A stretch of DNA of 64,000 nt from Plasmodium malariae (taxonomy: Eukaryota > Apicomplexa > Aconoidasida > Haemosporida > Plasmodiidae). Of the stretch, positions 43,879 through 57,600 are shown one piece after another. The stretch is taken from the NCBI RefSeq assembly GCF_900090045.1, contig NC_041786.1, forward strand, positions 248,001 through 312,000, written 5' to 3'. The translations under genes and the position numbers were made by a program. Positions within the stretch are counted from its first letter, which is position 1; each line of letters starts with the position of its first letter. Under the pieces are notes generated by a model that saw only the letters and a list, made by a program, of their open reading frames with translations, did not search any database and had not been told where the DNA came from.

Positions 43879-44881
43879 ATGACAGGAAAATTGAAAAAAA
43901 AAAAAAAAAAAAGCGTAACAAAAAAGTGGAATAATAATAAGCTGCTTCTATATAGCCCCAGCATTTTTGATAAAAAAATGAAGGATACGATAAATTATAG
44001 ATTCGAGGATAATAAGGATGAAATGGTAATTATTGTGAATGAACAAAATGAGTTTTCAGATTTGAAAACTCGAAAAGCTATGAGAACGAACAATTTATGG
44101 CACAGATCAACGGCAGTTTTTGTGTTCACCAAATTAGAACAAGAGTATTTTATTTATATACATAAAAGATCTAAAATAAAAGATTACTGCCCTTCTTACT
44201 ATTCCATTGGCTTTGGTGGGGTAGTTTCCAGTGAAGAAGAGTACCTTCAGAATGCACTCAAAGAACTGGAGGAGGAAAGTGGAATAGTAAAAAAACCTGA
44301 ACAGCTATTTTATTTAGGCATATTAAAATGTGACACGGGTTGTACCAGATCTTTTGTCAGCTCTTACGTAATAACTAAACACGCATCGTTTCTAATTACA
44401 TAATATTACATGTGGGTGTATGGATATATGTATAAATGTGTATAAGTGTACATATGTTTGCGTGTAAAGCTACAGACAGTTTTAGCTTTTTACATTGGGT
44501 AAATTACTCTTCATTTTTAATCATTTCACAAGTTCATTACTTCTCCTTATTTCGTTTTTTATTTTTTTTTTTTTTTTTTTCTCTCAGTTAACCTTTGTCA
44601 ACCCGGACTTTCAAACAGTACCTCAATTAAATGAAGTCGAATTTATAACAAGAATTTCGATGAATGACTTTGAGAAATTTTTGGAACAAGAAAAATTCAC
44701 ACTAACAAGTATGCACAAGAACATTTTAAACCTTGTTATTTTTACAAATAATTTATGTTTATACTTTTCTATGACCAATTTTTGCATTATATACGTTCGC
44801 GTCAGCAACCTATTTTTCTGTATTCTGAGCATAGCTCAAAAATTTAAATTCATCTTTTTTTTTTGATATGTAGCATTTAAA

Positions 44882-44912
<31 letters not shown>

Positions 44913-45186
44913 ACATTAATATTTTTTTATATATATACACACATATATGCATACATATGTACACACACACACACACACATACAAACATACAAACGTACAA
45001 ACGCACAAACATACAAACGTACAAACATACAAACGTACAAACGCACAAACATACAAACATTTCATATGTACACACGCGCATACGAACAAACATATTTACA
45101 ACTTCTTAGGTATATTCATATATAACCATTTCAAGGACAAAATGACAAAAACCCACTTGGACGAAATTTACGAAAAAATTAACTAA
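43879..45186 (+). CDS. Nudix hydrolase (three exons, 228 aa)
   Basis: Exons 43879-44367, 44588-44708 and 45110-45186 join in phase (GTAATA, GTATGC donors; CTCTCAG, CTTCTTAG acceptors) to a TAA. Nudix enzymes hydrolyse nucleoside diphosphates linked to another moiety. The Nudix box spans residues 114-136 (G114, E120, E129, E132, E133, G135), but the usual arginine before the catalytic Glu is lysine (K128). LWHRSTAVFVF at 73-83 and KDYCPSYYSIGFGG before the box resemble the YfcD/isopentenyl-isomerase-like branch rather than MutT. Exon 2 supplies the conserved beta strands (QTVPQLNEVEFI) and an acidic helix, and exon 3 the C-terminal helix DEIYEKIN. Exon 1 alone would stop after the box. The poly-Lys run at residues 6-11 is encoded by an A-tract. 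The substrate is unknown. Confidence 0.9.
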
Positions 45187-45697
45187 GACTTTTTTGTAAT
45201 CCACTTATCGGATGAAAACTAAAAAAGCAAGAGAGTTAGCTATAGTTAGTGTGTACATACCGCTTTTTTTTTTTCTTTTTTTTTTCAACTTTGATCTATT
45301 TACATATATTCGTTTACATTAACCTATTTATGTTTACAATTTTCCCCGCACTAATTTATGTTAATTTTTCAATTTCCATTTAATGATATTTTCCCTATCT
45401 CATACTTTGCTGATGATAAAAAGTACCAAAATGAAAAAACATTTTTTCGCTTTTTTCTACATATTTGCAAAATTGAAGTTTTATTTGTAAGCCCTGTTGT
45501 TCCCTTCATAGGGAAAGGAAAAAAAAAAAAAAAAAATGCAAAAAAACAAAAAATCAAAAAATCAAAAAATCAAAAAAGATATGTTAATTTCCATCCTTTT
45601 TTATATGCTACATTGCATAAAGACAAAAAATAAACTTGTATTATACTTTTTATTTCCCTTTTATGATCTTACAAAAAAAAAAATATACATTACACAA
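45187..45697. other. Intergenic region
   Basis: Promoter of the 11-exon gene. It contains T-rich runs, an A-run at 45517-45536 and an AAATCAAAA tandem at about 45545-45575. Short frames here lack coding character, but an upstream 5' exon cannot be excluded. Confidence 0.55.
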
Positions 45698-47849
45698 ATG
45701 AAACTTCTGTACATATGTGATACCAGATTTCACACATTTAACTCAAAAGAGAAAAAATACATATTTAAATATATGTTTTATTCCTTGCAAGATTTGCTTA
45801 ATAATAGTAAAACAAGAGATATCAAATTCTGGCTCGTGTGCATAAGTACGTATAAAACTGTAAACGACATCAAACACTAAGATGAACACACACACGTGCA
45901 TACATATATATGCATGTATGTATGTATATATGTATATATATCTATACATATGTACATTATACAAATAAACGAATTTTCTGGTATCTCATTTTTAGTTGCC
46001 CCATTTTCCTTTTTTCCCAATTTTCATTTTTATTTCCCCTTTGTCTAGATCTAATCGATTATTCAGATGTTCTAAATTTTTCTGATCCGTTTGATTATGA
46101 AAATGTAAAAAAAGCCATAGACAAAATATCCCCTTACTTCTACTTAAATAATGAGCACTCAGTAGTAGGAAGTGAAGTAGCTGTAGACCCCTTATTAGCC
46201 TTTTTAAAAGAACATAAAAGTACGCATTCCTTCGAATGCCTCTTCATCCGTTTTATCATAAAATTCTTTTGCTATATATTCGGGATCCCCTTTCTTTCTA
46301 TATTTTTGTCTATAACAAGTCATATTAGCCTTAGCTTTCAAATTTATGTATGTGTAAACATACATATGCATACGCATATATACGCACGTACATGCGTAAA
46401 CAAACAGCAGTTTATGCATGACTCTCTTACCCATTTATTTGCTTCTTAGATATTGCAAAAATCAAGAAATGCGATAAGGCTGCAATTATATCAAGCAATG
46501 TTCATATTTGGGATGATAAAATTTCGGAGCTAAAAATAATAGGAAACATATTGAGTGAATCCATATGTGAAATTAATTTTTTTAACGGTTAAACATATTT
46601 TTGCCCATTATAATATTTTTTTTTGTATATAATAAAATAATGCACACTTACTAAGATATAACGTTTATATACTGTTAATTTTTTTTTTTTTTTTTTTTTT
46701 ATATCCTTTTTCTTCCTATATTTTTTTTTTTTTTTCAATTAGTTATGAACGGGATTATTGATGCTACAGGGAAAATGCAAAAAATCAGTTCCGAATTGAG
46801 TAAATATTCAAACTTCTTTTTCAAGAATATAGAACTGAACAAAGTAAACATTTTGCAAATATCAAAAGAGATACTAGCCATCAAATTTACTGTTTCAATT
46901 ACCTTAAGTTTGAAAAACCAGGTACAAAAATAAAATAAAATAAATAAATAAATAAATAAAGTAGAATAATAAAATAACATAATAACAAAATACGGAAAAG
47001 CAAAAAAATTAAGACAGGTAGAACAAACGAGACGAAATAGATCGAACGCGATGAGATAGACCCAGCAAGGAGAGATAAATCTAATAGCAGTCATCAAATT
47101 GGTAAAACCTAAACATGTGAAAACTAACAAAGTCGAATTCTTCCTTTTAATTTATACTTACCTTCTCAGCTATTGCTGAAATGTGAAGCAAGACCTTTAA
47201 TAATAGAAGTAGGGCATGAGGTTTACGTCAGTTTAAATAAGTTATCCGTTGAATTTGACATAAGAGCAAAAGCTTTGAAGGATGGCATTTCTCAGCATTT
47301 AGTTAAATTTTGCATTTATCTAATCGTTGTTAATATGCGTGTCGAAAAAAGGGAACATAAAAAAAAAAAAAATAATAATAACATGTATATATAAGTTTAC
47401 ATTTACTTAAACATTCACATTTATACTTACACTTACGTGGGCATCTGCATTTCCAAATGCTTGGAACCTTTTATTCTGTAATATTTATCAAAATTTTATT
47501 TTCCTTTTTCTCCTACCAGATATATGGAATACCTATCTTTTTAAGCAGCCCATTGTTACAAGAACAAAATTTAATTTCGCTAAGTTCTTTATCAAAAGAG
47601 CTATATGAAAATGTAAAAAAAAAAAAAAAAAAAAAATTACCAAATTAGCAGCGATTCTTCCACCCGTCGAAGCTACATATCATGCACTGCATATATACAT
47701 GTGAATATACATCCAGATTTATATATACTCATTCATGTTTATGATGACAAACGGAACAACAAAAATTAAATAAAAATAATAATCACAGGAACAAGTACTA
47801 ATACTAAGATCTAATATAAATCCGACGGACCTAACAATGCAGTAAAAAA

Positions 47850-47880
<31 letters not shown>

Positions 47881-48990
47881 CAGTTTATGGCAAAATGTAC
47901 ACACGCAAGGACAAAAACTTCAAATGCTTAGTGATACTATTTTTTCGTTCTTTTTGAATAGCGAAAAAGAAGTTCGATTCTTGTGGGTAGGAACTCCTAT
48001 GATTAAGGAGGAGAAGACAATAGCCTTATGTTTGCACGTAAATTTTGTTCTATATAATTTGTCACTTTTTCATTTATCTCTCATATATAACATTTGAGTA
48101 TACATATATATATATATATATACAGACGTATGCATCATATACATATATGCATATGTATAACCAGAATGAGTGGAATATGTATATCGATGTAATAACGCAA
48201 AATATATGCTTTATTCTTTCCACATTACAAAGGGATTAGCAACACAAGAAACTTATTCGCTCACTATAGAAGAGTGTTCCATGGATAATGAAAAAACAAT
48301 TGATATGATAGAGGACACTACACTGAAGGAAATGCTCCATTTCCTAATTCTGATTGAAGAATTTAACCCATTAGTAATTAAAAAAAAAAAAAAAGTTACA
48401 AAAGGGTACAAAAGGATATCGTAGTGTGCGTCTACATCATTTCACATATTTTTTCAAGCTACATTGTTTTACTTAATCACATAATCAATTAATGACATAT
48501 GATCATATTTTACTTTATCTTTTATTTCCTGATAGCATTATAGTAATGAAAGGTTAAATTATTCTTCCAAATTCTCACGCAACTCGTTGATAGAGTATAT
48601 AAACAAGGGAAAAAAATTTAAAATCAGGTTATATATTCATATGCAAACATGTGTATTTCAATTTTTTTTTTTTTTTTTTCTAGCCATAAGTCATTTCTTT
48701 TATTCATGTTTTTTTTTTTTTTTTTTCTAGCCATAATTCATTTTACATATTATTTATTATTTTTATTTTTTTTTCCCTTCAAATTCCATGATAGGAAAAA
48801 TAAATTAACCCTTTTAAAAAACTTAACTGGTGATAGTGCTAACACGAAAAAGGAGGGAACAATGTTATTAGCAAAAAAGAGTGATAATATTTATCGAAAA
48901 GACGACTTCAAAAAAAAAAAAAAAATTATTGATCCAAGATCTCTCCTTTTAGCTAATATGAATAAAGCTTTTCAAAAAAATATTATATAA
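45698..48990 (+). CDS. Unknown 11-exon protein (472 aa)
   Basis: I assembled eleven exons whose phases all agree: 45698-45845, 46049-46219, 46450-46587, 46743-46921, 47170-47301, 47520-47612, 47789-47841, 47962-48037, 48233-48373, 48536-48627 and 48795-48990, from MKLLYICDTRFHTF to ...NMNKAFQKNII. The N-terminal 150 residues (LLYICDTRFHTF; DIKFWLVCNLID; AIISSNVHIWDD) read like an alpha/beta, possibly von Willebrand A- or Rossmann-like fold, but no MIDAS motif is present. The middle holds strand-rich segments (FTVSITLSLKNQ; LLLKCEARPLIIEVGHEVYV). The tail is basic, with KKKKK from an A-tract, and ends in a short helix. There is no signal peptide or membrane helix. I do not recognise the family; one wrong splice choice is possible, most likely at exon 9 or the start. 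Confidence 0.75.
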
Positions 48991-49733
48991 ATTTAAAAAG
49001 AATACAGACATACGGCGGGGTATGCTAGTCGTTCCGTGCTGCGCAGATCTAACTTTTACACATACATAATACATACATATAAATATGCATATATATATAT
49101 ATATATATGCATTCTTCCCTCCGTACATAACGTTGATTTATATACGTAAAAATCTCTGCAGAATAATACATGTTAAATGGGTTATTATGCCACTAAAAAA
49201 GGATAAAAAGTATATATATGTATATTTTACTTAAAAAAATGAATAATTCTTTTTTTTATTTTTAAAAAATTCCGTTTTTTTTATCTTTCAAAAATTCCAT
49301 TTTTTTATGGTCATTATTTACAACCTTTTTAGTAATGTATGAAGTTCAAACAGCTAAATTTATGTTTAACCTTTTACATTTTTTCATCATAATAAAAAAA
49401 TAAAAAATAAAAATAATGCTAATAAATTCATATGTATACAATTTAATTTAAAGCGGTGGAGACATACAACGCAAATTTAAGTTTGCACAGTTTGAAAAAA
49501 TATATAATATATAACAAGTGTACATACATTTAATATGTATGAAAAACTAAAATAAAGGAAGGCTACTTGCATATACAGCAGTAATAAGTTCGAATGCACC
49601 AAAGAACTACATAAAAGTATTCACGTGTTTATCGCATATGCTTTTATTTTAGAGTGAATTATTTTTTTTTTTTTTTTTTTGCTTATGTATATTTATAGCG
49701 AATCATTGCGCAAGTACGTTATGTACATTTTCC
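48991..49733. other. Intergenic region
   Basis: Spacer between two plus-strand genes. It contains (TA)n near 49088-49108, a TTTTTTATCTTTCAAAAATTCC duplicated motif at 49258-49305 and poly(T) at 49661-49680. No gene was seen. Confidence 0.62.
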
Positions 49734-50373
49734 ATGACTAAAAAAAGCGTCCGCTCAAAAATTGTAAGCGTAATGGAAATTGAAATGATGAATTTTAAAG
49801 TCGCAAAAGGGTAAGCAACATGCGTATACGTGCATATACATATATATATGTGTACATATGCGCATAATACATGTACAGTGCTGGCAAATATCAAATACTC
49901 GCAGTCCATCACATACCAACAAATATATTAAAGTTGCCACTAATTCCTTTACAATTAGCATTTCAAACAAATCTTTGAATAAACACGCAAATAAAAAAAA
50001 AAAAAAAAAAGTAATGGAAGATAACAAAGCTGAGTCACCAAATAAAAGAAGGGAAAATGCGAAATTTTCAAAATTCGTTACCTCTTTAAGTTTTATGAAA
50101 AAAAATATAGAAGGGAAAGACGAGAATGTAAAAAAGAAAATAAAATATTCAAATGATGATCATTTATGGATTCTTAAGGATTATGAAGATCAAGTTAATG
50201 CCTTTTTAAAAAATAAATCATCACAAAAAAATAAAAATAATGTTTCTTTAAATTGTTTAGGAAGGAAAACATATAATAATTACAATAATTATGTAAATTT
50301 GTACAATATAGAAATTAAGAAATTCATTAATTCCGTAAAAAAAAATAAGCCCATTCATTCATTGAGAGAATAG
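49734..50373 (+). CDS. MPP6-like nuclear exosome cofactor (two exons, 181 aa)
   Basis: Two-exon model: 49734-49810 (MTKKSVRSKIVSVMEIEMMN..., GTAAGC donor) and 49905-50373 (CTCGCAG acceptor), in phase. A shorter single-exon form from the ATG at 50014 (119 residues) is the alternative. The body reads RRENAKFSKFVTSLSFMKKN, then DDHLWIL, then GRKTYNNYNNYVNLYNIEIK. This order (basic helix with S-x-FMK, an acidic-H-W-x-L box, then GRxxF-like and I-x-K-x-I) follows M-phase phosphoprotein 6/Mpp6, which bridges the RNA exosome core and the Mtr4 helicase in rRNA and snRNA processing. The protein is small and basic, as expected. The family is motif-poor, so the call rests on the order and spacing of three short blocks. 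A poly-Lys run from an A-tract precedes the inner ATG. Confidence 0.6.
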
Positions 50374-51492
50374 AAATAACTGCCTTTTTAAGTTCTATTT
50401 ATTTATTGTACTTTTTTTTTTCTTTTTTTTTATTATTTTTCCTTTTTTTTATTATTGTTGTGTACAACATATTTTACACATTATGTAGTCCACAACTTTG
50501 TGCATATACAATGTCCATACAAATTCATTCCTTTTAACGAACGAGCTTTTCATTTTTTAAACTTAAACCAATTTAAAATTTGATAATATACTGCTTTCAC
50601 TATAAATGTATTTAACTACATTTTATTAGTATTGGTTTTGTCTTCATTCATTTTGTTGGTTTATTTATTAAATTACTCATTCATTAATTTATTCATTTAT
50701 TAATTTACTCATTTATTGATATATTCATTTATTAATTTATTCATTTATTAATTTACTCATTTATTGATATATTCATTTATTAGTTTATTCATTTATTGAT
50801 ATGTTCATTTATTAGTTTATTCATTTATTGATGTTCATTTATTGATGTTCATTTATTAGTTTATTCATTTATTGATATGTTCATTTATTAATTTATTTAT
50901 TATAAATTTTTTTTTTTTTATATTTGCATATGTATCCATGTTATACTGTTACTTCTTCGTAAGAGAAGAAAAAAATGGTCAAGCTAATTTTAAAAGCGAG
51001 TTAGTAAAATACTTTATGGGTATGAAATTATGATTGTGGGCGTCGTATGAACTACTATACGCGCACAAGTAGATTTATATATATACATGAAGAAATACAC
51101 ATGAGCATCTCAAAAAATAGAATAAATATAAAATAGAGTTTCCCGATAAGTGCAAATTCTACTCTTATATTGCATTTCTCCTTTTCAGTATATATTTATA
51201 TCTCATTTTATTAAATGAAATGGAGCAGTAGAAGGTAGTACATCGTATTTATTGCTTTAATTAAATGTCTTCTTTAAACATGTGCACACATACATAAAAA
51301 AGGTATTTTTGCATGAACAGTTCATGTCTTTATATCCAGCTCTTTCGCGTTCTACAAAAAAAAAAAAAAAAAAAAAAAAAAATGAACAGGTCAGCAAAAG
51401 GACAGGTGAACGTACAATCTTACGAATAGATGAACATGACCAGGCTGAGCAAAATTCGCATGAATTGGTAATTATAAAGAAATAAAAGTTGT
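50374..51492. other. Convergent intergenic region
   Basis: Shared 3' flank of the MPP6-like gene and the P-type ATPase-like gene. The notable content is the TTTATTCA array at 50665-50905, plus T-rich (50411-50455) and A-rich (51355-51382) runs. No coding frame was seen. Confidence 0.65.
50665..50905. repeat. TTTATTCATTTATTGATATA tandem array
   Basis: A higher-order array: ATTCATTTATTAATTTA and ATTCATTTATTGATATA subunits alternate, giving a composite of about 30-34 bp repeated six to seven times. GATGTTC and GATATGTTC variants lie on the 3' side. Confidence 0.9.
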
Positions 51493-54174
51493 CTACACTT
51501 TGAGGTCGTATTTGTATCTCTGGGATATGTAACTTGTTTTGTACTCTTGCAGCGTGTCGAACCTTCAAAAAAAAATAAAGCAAAATATGGAATAAAAGAA
51601 AAATGAAGATGAAATGAATAGGAAGTAAATAGGTAATAAGTATAAAAAGAATATAAAATAAGTAGGAAAAAATCGCAGAATAGTAGCGGAGTAATAGCAT
51701 AGCAACCAAGTGCCATATTCAAGATGCATAATATTTTCCGCTCAGACGCATTTCTGCGGCTTCAAATTTTTTGTGCACGTATGTTTCATTTAACAATTCT
51801 TTTTTCCCTTCTTTTCTCATTTCTCTTTTGTTATGTCTATTTTGTCATTTTTTTTTTTTTTTTTTTATTGATGCAAAGACGAGAGGGAATACTTACACGC
51901 TTCTCTCCCGCGGTTCATACAAATGTTGAAAATTCTTAAACGATTTGCAGGATAACTTGAAAAGACTGAGTCGGGATATAATTAGATAAAGGACCATATC
52001 TAAGGCACAAAAGACAAAGCAGATAATCCACTGAATTAGTGTTAATCCTTTTACGTGGAAATTAAAAAAAAATGAACCACTCTGAATGACTGTAATGTGT
52101 AGTAATAATAGAAAGAGGAAAATAAGAAAACTAACATAATTTTGATTGATACAATTAATTAACATTCTTCTTATATCCTTATCAGTTAGAATATGTTTTG
52201 TGCTCAACTGATTTATTAAATTTACTGCGGAGTGCTTGTTTTGTGTATCACTGTTTTGAGTACTGCTATTCTTCGGATTGTTTTCCTTTTTTTCAGAACT
52301 AAGAGAATAATTTGCCTGGTCCTTTGTTTCAACAAAACCTTTGTTTAAATCCCCTGAATTTGGTGTCATACGTTTTAGACCTTTTTCCCTTTCTTCTTTT
52401 AATTCTTTCTTTAAACTGTAAATCTGTTGAGACAATCTTTTTTTTTCTATCTCCATTTTCCCCTCATTTTGAATCAAATGCAAATGCTTATATTTTCCCC
52501 TTTGGTTTTCCTTAAATTTATCGAAATACAAACTTATTTCGCACAAAAAAGTTTTCATATAAATATGAATGTATGAAAAAAAGAAAAAAAGGAAAAACAG
52601 ATTAAACAGAATAGTGCTATGTCTACTTGGGCTAATGTGATTATCCCATTCCTCCATTGTCCTATAATCCTTCTTAACATCAATTATATTAAGAATTCTT
52701 ATATTTTCTAAATTTTTTTTAAAACGAATACTTGATCTAATCGTATGGAAGTAATTAGAATTATGTTTATCTGTAAAGAATGAAAATTCACAGAACGCGA
52801 ATTGTTCTCTCACTTCATCTTTGACAAATTCCCATTTCGATTCAGGTATAAACAAATGTCCAAATAAAAAAACTATTAAAAGAATTGTAAATTTAGACAA
52901 AATTGATGATATCATATTGTTCATATCTTTTTCACTAAAAAAGTCATATGAAATTTTTTTTAATTTATTTCCTCCTATGCTATATAAACTTTTTCGATAA
53001 CAAGATATATAATGGAATATTACATTTTTTATTAAATATATGTATAATATTTGTATAGCACTTAAAAATTCCAATCCATTTACAAATGTTGAAACGATAG
53101 AAAAAAGAACAAGACACATGTATAAAGTTATATTATATTCAATGAATAATCGAATATTCATTAACATACACCTGGAAAAGCATTTTAGTTTTATATAATA
53201 ATATAAGCTTTTATTTAAAATTATTATATCACTTTTTGCTTTATCTGCATCTTTACTTCTATTATCACAAACTAGTAAACTACATATACGATCATCATTA
53301 ACGAAATTGCTTTGATTTGTTACTACTGCATTCTGCCCATAATATTTAGAAACATATAATAAATTCTCCAATTCTTTACTAGAACAGTTATAGAAAACGT
53401 TGTGCTGCAAAATAAAATAATCCTCTTTTTCTTTTCTTTCATTTTGATTCAATAGATTCATTGTAATACCTTCTTCATATTGCTTCAGGTTTAAAATCTC
53501 ACTTTTGCATTTATTAAGTCGAACGGTGGTTTCCTCCCATTTTGTGTTCAACTTATAACCATGCAAATTGTCTCCTTCCTTTTGGTAACCTCCGTTATAA
53601 GTACCATTGCCATTACCATATCCATTGTCTTGACCATTACCACTACTACCACCGAAATTGTCTATATATATATCTTCTAAATTTTTTTTTTTTTTTTTAT
53701 CTTCCTCGTTAATGCCATAAGCATTCCCATCAGGCATAATGGGACCTTCTCCATCCATACCTTTTTTTTTTTTTGCATTATATAAAATAAAATTTTGAAA
53801 AAAATTCGGAAAATTGCAAAACAGTTTTTTCGTTTTTATCAAATTATCATTTGTAAACAATTTCACAGTCATATCATTTGCTTCTAACATTTTATAATCA
53901 AAATAGAAATGCTTACTTAGCTTTCTTTCAAAGGCTAAAATTGACACACATGTAAAATCGTTCATATTCATGTACCTTAAGTAACTATCCTTCACATACA
54001 TTTGCATTTCTTTATTATCAAACGTTAAATCGTTATCATCCTCACATAAAAAAAGACTTTCTTTTTCCTTCTCCTTCAAGAGTATTTCTTTATATGCAAC
54101 ACAGAGGACTAGCTCGTGGTCTCTTCTGTTAACCTTCTCCGTCTTTTCTCTTAGCTTATCCACATTTCTAAACG

Positions 54175-54209
<35 letters not shown>

Positions 54210-54596
54210 ATGGGACAGTTGAACACATGCGATAAAAAAAAATGGACATGAAAAATTGCACTTTATCTAATGTTTAGTAGTGAACGAATAAATAATTGCT
54301 CGCAAAAAAAAAAAAAGAAAAATAATAATAAACAACCAAGTTACAAATAGCTAATCGGCGTGTTCGTGAGGAAGTCCTTATATGCATGCACATGGACATG
54401 CACATATGTATATATGTATGTATATATGTATGTATATATGTAGGTATATATGTAGGTATATATGTATGTATGTATATATGTATGTATGTATATATGTATG
54501 TATATATGTATGTATGTATGTAGGTATATATGTAGGTATATATGTATGTATGTATATATGTATGTATGTATATATGTATGTATGTATATATGTATG

Positions 54597-54630
<34 letters not shown>

Positions 54631-57600
54631 TGTATGTATGTATGTATGTATGTATGTATGTATGTATGTATGTATATATGTATGCATTCTCGCACCCACC
54701 GCGCATGGTCGAACTAACCTGACTAGCCGATCGCCGTTCACGTACTGACTGCACTTGGGCAAGACGAGGTTAGCGGGTCCCCTCACAAATATTCTCAACA
54801 CGTATGCCTGTTCTTCCCCCCTGTTAAGGCTCACATTGCTTACTTGTAGGGACAGCTTCTTGTCACTTAAAAAAGGCTTCTTCGAAAGAACAAATGAAAT
54901 TATGTAATCTTGACCACTAGATATTATACGTATAATATTTTTTCTTTTTATAAAATAATCGTCGATATTTATTTCTAAACGTTTCAAAAAAGTTAGTAAA
55001 GATAAATCTACTGGTAGGTTATTTTCATTATATTGATACAAATTGCTAGTGGTTAGTATACCTTGAATTAATAAAACAAAAAAGAGACTACTCCTAACAT
55101 TTTCATTTTCTCCAATTTTATTAAACACCCTTATGTTATCTTCTTCTACAATACTAGATGTTACTATATCTCCATCAGTAGCAAAAGTAAATTCAGTATT
55201 ATAATAAAAATAAATACATTGGTATTTTATATATCTCTGTATATCAATAAAAATAGTATTAGTATGTAAAATTTTTTCGAACGTATTTTTTTTTTTGATT
55301 ATAAAATTTTCTTTCATTATTTGACTTGAATTTAATGCTATACAGTTTTGTAATAATAAAGGCATTTGATCAATTGAAAGTAAAAGATATTTCAAAATTT
55401 CTAACATTATCGCGTTCAGCAAAAACATTAACAAGTTGTATGCAAATGTCTGCATATCGTTCTCAATTAGATTAATAAGAAAATGTATGAATACAAAAAG
55501 TATACACAGAGAACAATAAAAAGTTAATAATATCACAACATTCTTTGAATAGCTGTTTATTAATACTTCTAATTTTGTATCTTCTTCCGAATTTTTAATA
55601 GTATTGTTAAACATCTGTTTGTTTTTACTTACACAAGTAGCGATCATTATGCCCATACCATCTGTTACCACGGATTCGGATAAAAGCAAAGGTGAATATT
55701 CGCACAGCTTACCGCAATTTTCGTTCATATATATCTGACTCGGGCTAATCCCACCCACAATTTGTCCAGCTGCACTTTCCCCAACAGATCCCCTGTAAAT
55801 ATTCCCATTTTCTAACGCCTCATGGCACAAATTGTCCCCTTTTTCACCCCAAAATTGTCTGCTTTTAATCTCCCCTAGCTTCTTTTCTTGCCTTTCTTCC
55901 CCCCTTGAACTCGATTTATCCTTATCCCCCAGACTATTGCGCACATCATTCTCATGTTGTTGTTCTGTGATCATTTGTTGACCTAGTACAGACAAATCTC
56001 CCTTTTTAGAATTCTTCGGATTGCTAAACCTTTTTAGTTGCATCTTGACTTTTAAATTAAGAGTTTCAAAATAATTAAAATTTTTTTTCTTCAATTCGTT
56101 AACAGTTATTCTTCTTTTTCTTGATCGCTCTATTTCATATATATATTCATCTAGTCTAATTTTTTTTTTCTTTTCTTTTTTACCTGAATTTACTATATTT
56201 GATTCATCTACAATCAGATTGTTACCTTTTATGAGTATACCGTCTGCTGGTATAATATCTCCTTTGAATAAATAAATAATGTCCCCAACTAGTATATTCT
56301 TTCCATTAATTAAATAAATATTATTTTCAAAAATTATGTAATCAATTATATTTTTGTTCTTTTCAACTTCGACCATCATATGGTCATATTTTTTATCCTT
56401 TCTTATGTTATTTATTGTGCTTTTATCCTCCCCATGTTTGCATACTTTTTCTGTATCATCTATGCCACTACAATATTCTAAGTTTAATTTTTTTTTTTTT
56501 TTTTCTTTTTCATTTCCTTTTGGTTCTATATCTGTTTCGTTTGTATTTATACCCATTTGCATGCTTTCTCCTCCATTTACCTTTTTTTCACCATCTACAT
56601 ATATACCTTCTGAGACGATCTTTTCAGGAACCCCACTTCCCATGAGCATTTCTCGAGCCTTAGTACTACTACTGCTAATACTACTTCTTCTATTTTCTTC
56701 CTCTCGTTTTGCTGCCCCCTTTTTAGAGCGATCTCCTTCCTCCATCGTTTGAACTAAGTACTCCTCTTTCGAGTTGACCGGGGAATATTGAGTAAGGGGG
56801 TTTTCTTTAAAGGTATCTTTCATATAGTTCAATTTGTTAGAATCCTTTAAACATTCATAATCATATAATTCTGAGTTTATTCTATTTAATACACTTTTCA
56901 AAAAAAAATATTTTGAGTATTTCTTCATCTCATGTGTTTTCTTACTTACAAACTTAGAGACCTCCATTTCATCCCTTGCAGAATTTTTTATGAAATTTCT
57001 ACATATATAACTCTCCTTGAAATCGTTTATTCTAGACATCAATGAAATTATTCGATTCTCTTTCACGTAGTGCACCGCTGTTAGTGTCAAGCAGCCGATC
57101 GTGACAATTATCGAGCAGAAGAGGGATTCCAGAAATTCTAAAAAAATGGAAGCACAGAGGATATTAAGACTAGGAAAAGCAGGAAAAGCAGGAAAATAGA
57201 ACAAAAAAAAAAAATAGATTAGAAACGACATATTTTTCTTTCTGCTAGGGAAAACATTAAAATAGTGTTAAACCACATATAAAGCTAAAGTTAGTGCACA
57301 TGGAGAAATTCAAACACGGAGAAAAACATACATACATACACCCACCCACATACACACCCACATACACACACACACACACAAAATATACCTATCAAGTTGT
57401 TCCTATCACACACGTAAGTAACGAAGGTGTAAAAGTAGACACAAGACAAAAATATTTTTAAGGGGTAGTTTGTCAAATATATTTTAATAACAGACAAATA
57501 GGTGAGAGAAGGTAATGACTGAATGATATTTGAGCAATAGCTATATATCCTGTAACTATTTATTATATTAATTTTCTTATTAAACACAAAGTAAGCTCGA

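Noticed and set aside
54378..54754. Overlapping open frames on both strands rich in Tyr, Ile, His, Met, Cys
   Set aside because: They are translations of the TATG microsatellite inside an intron of the ATPase-like gene.
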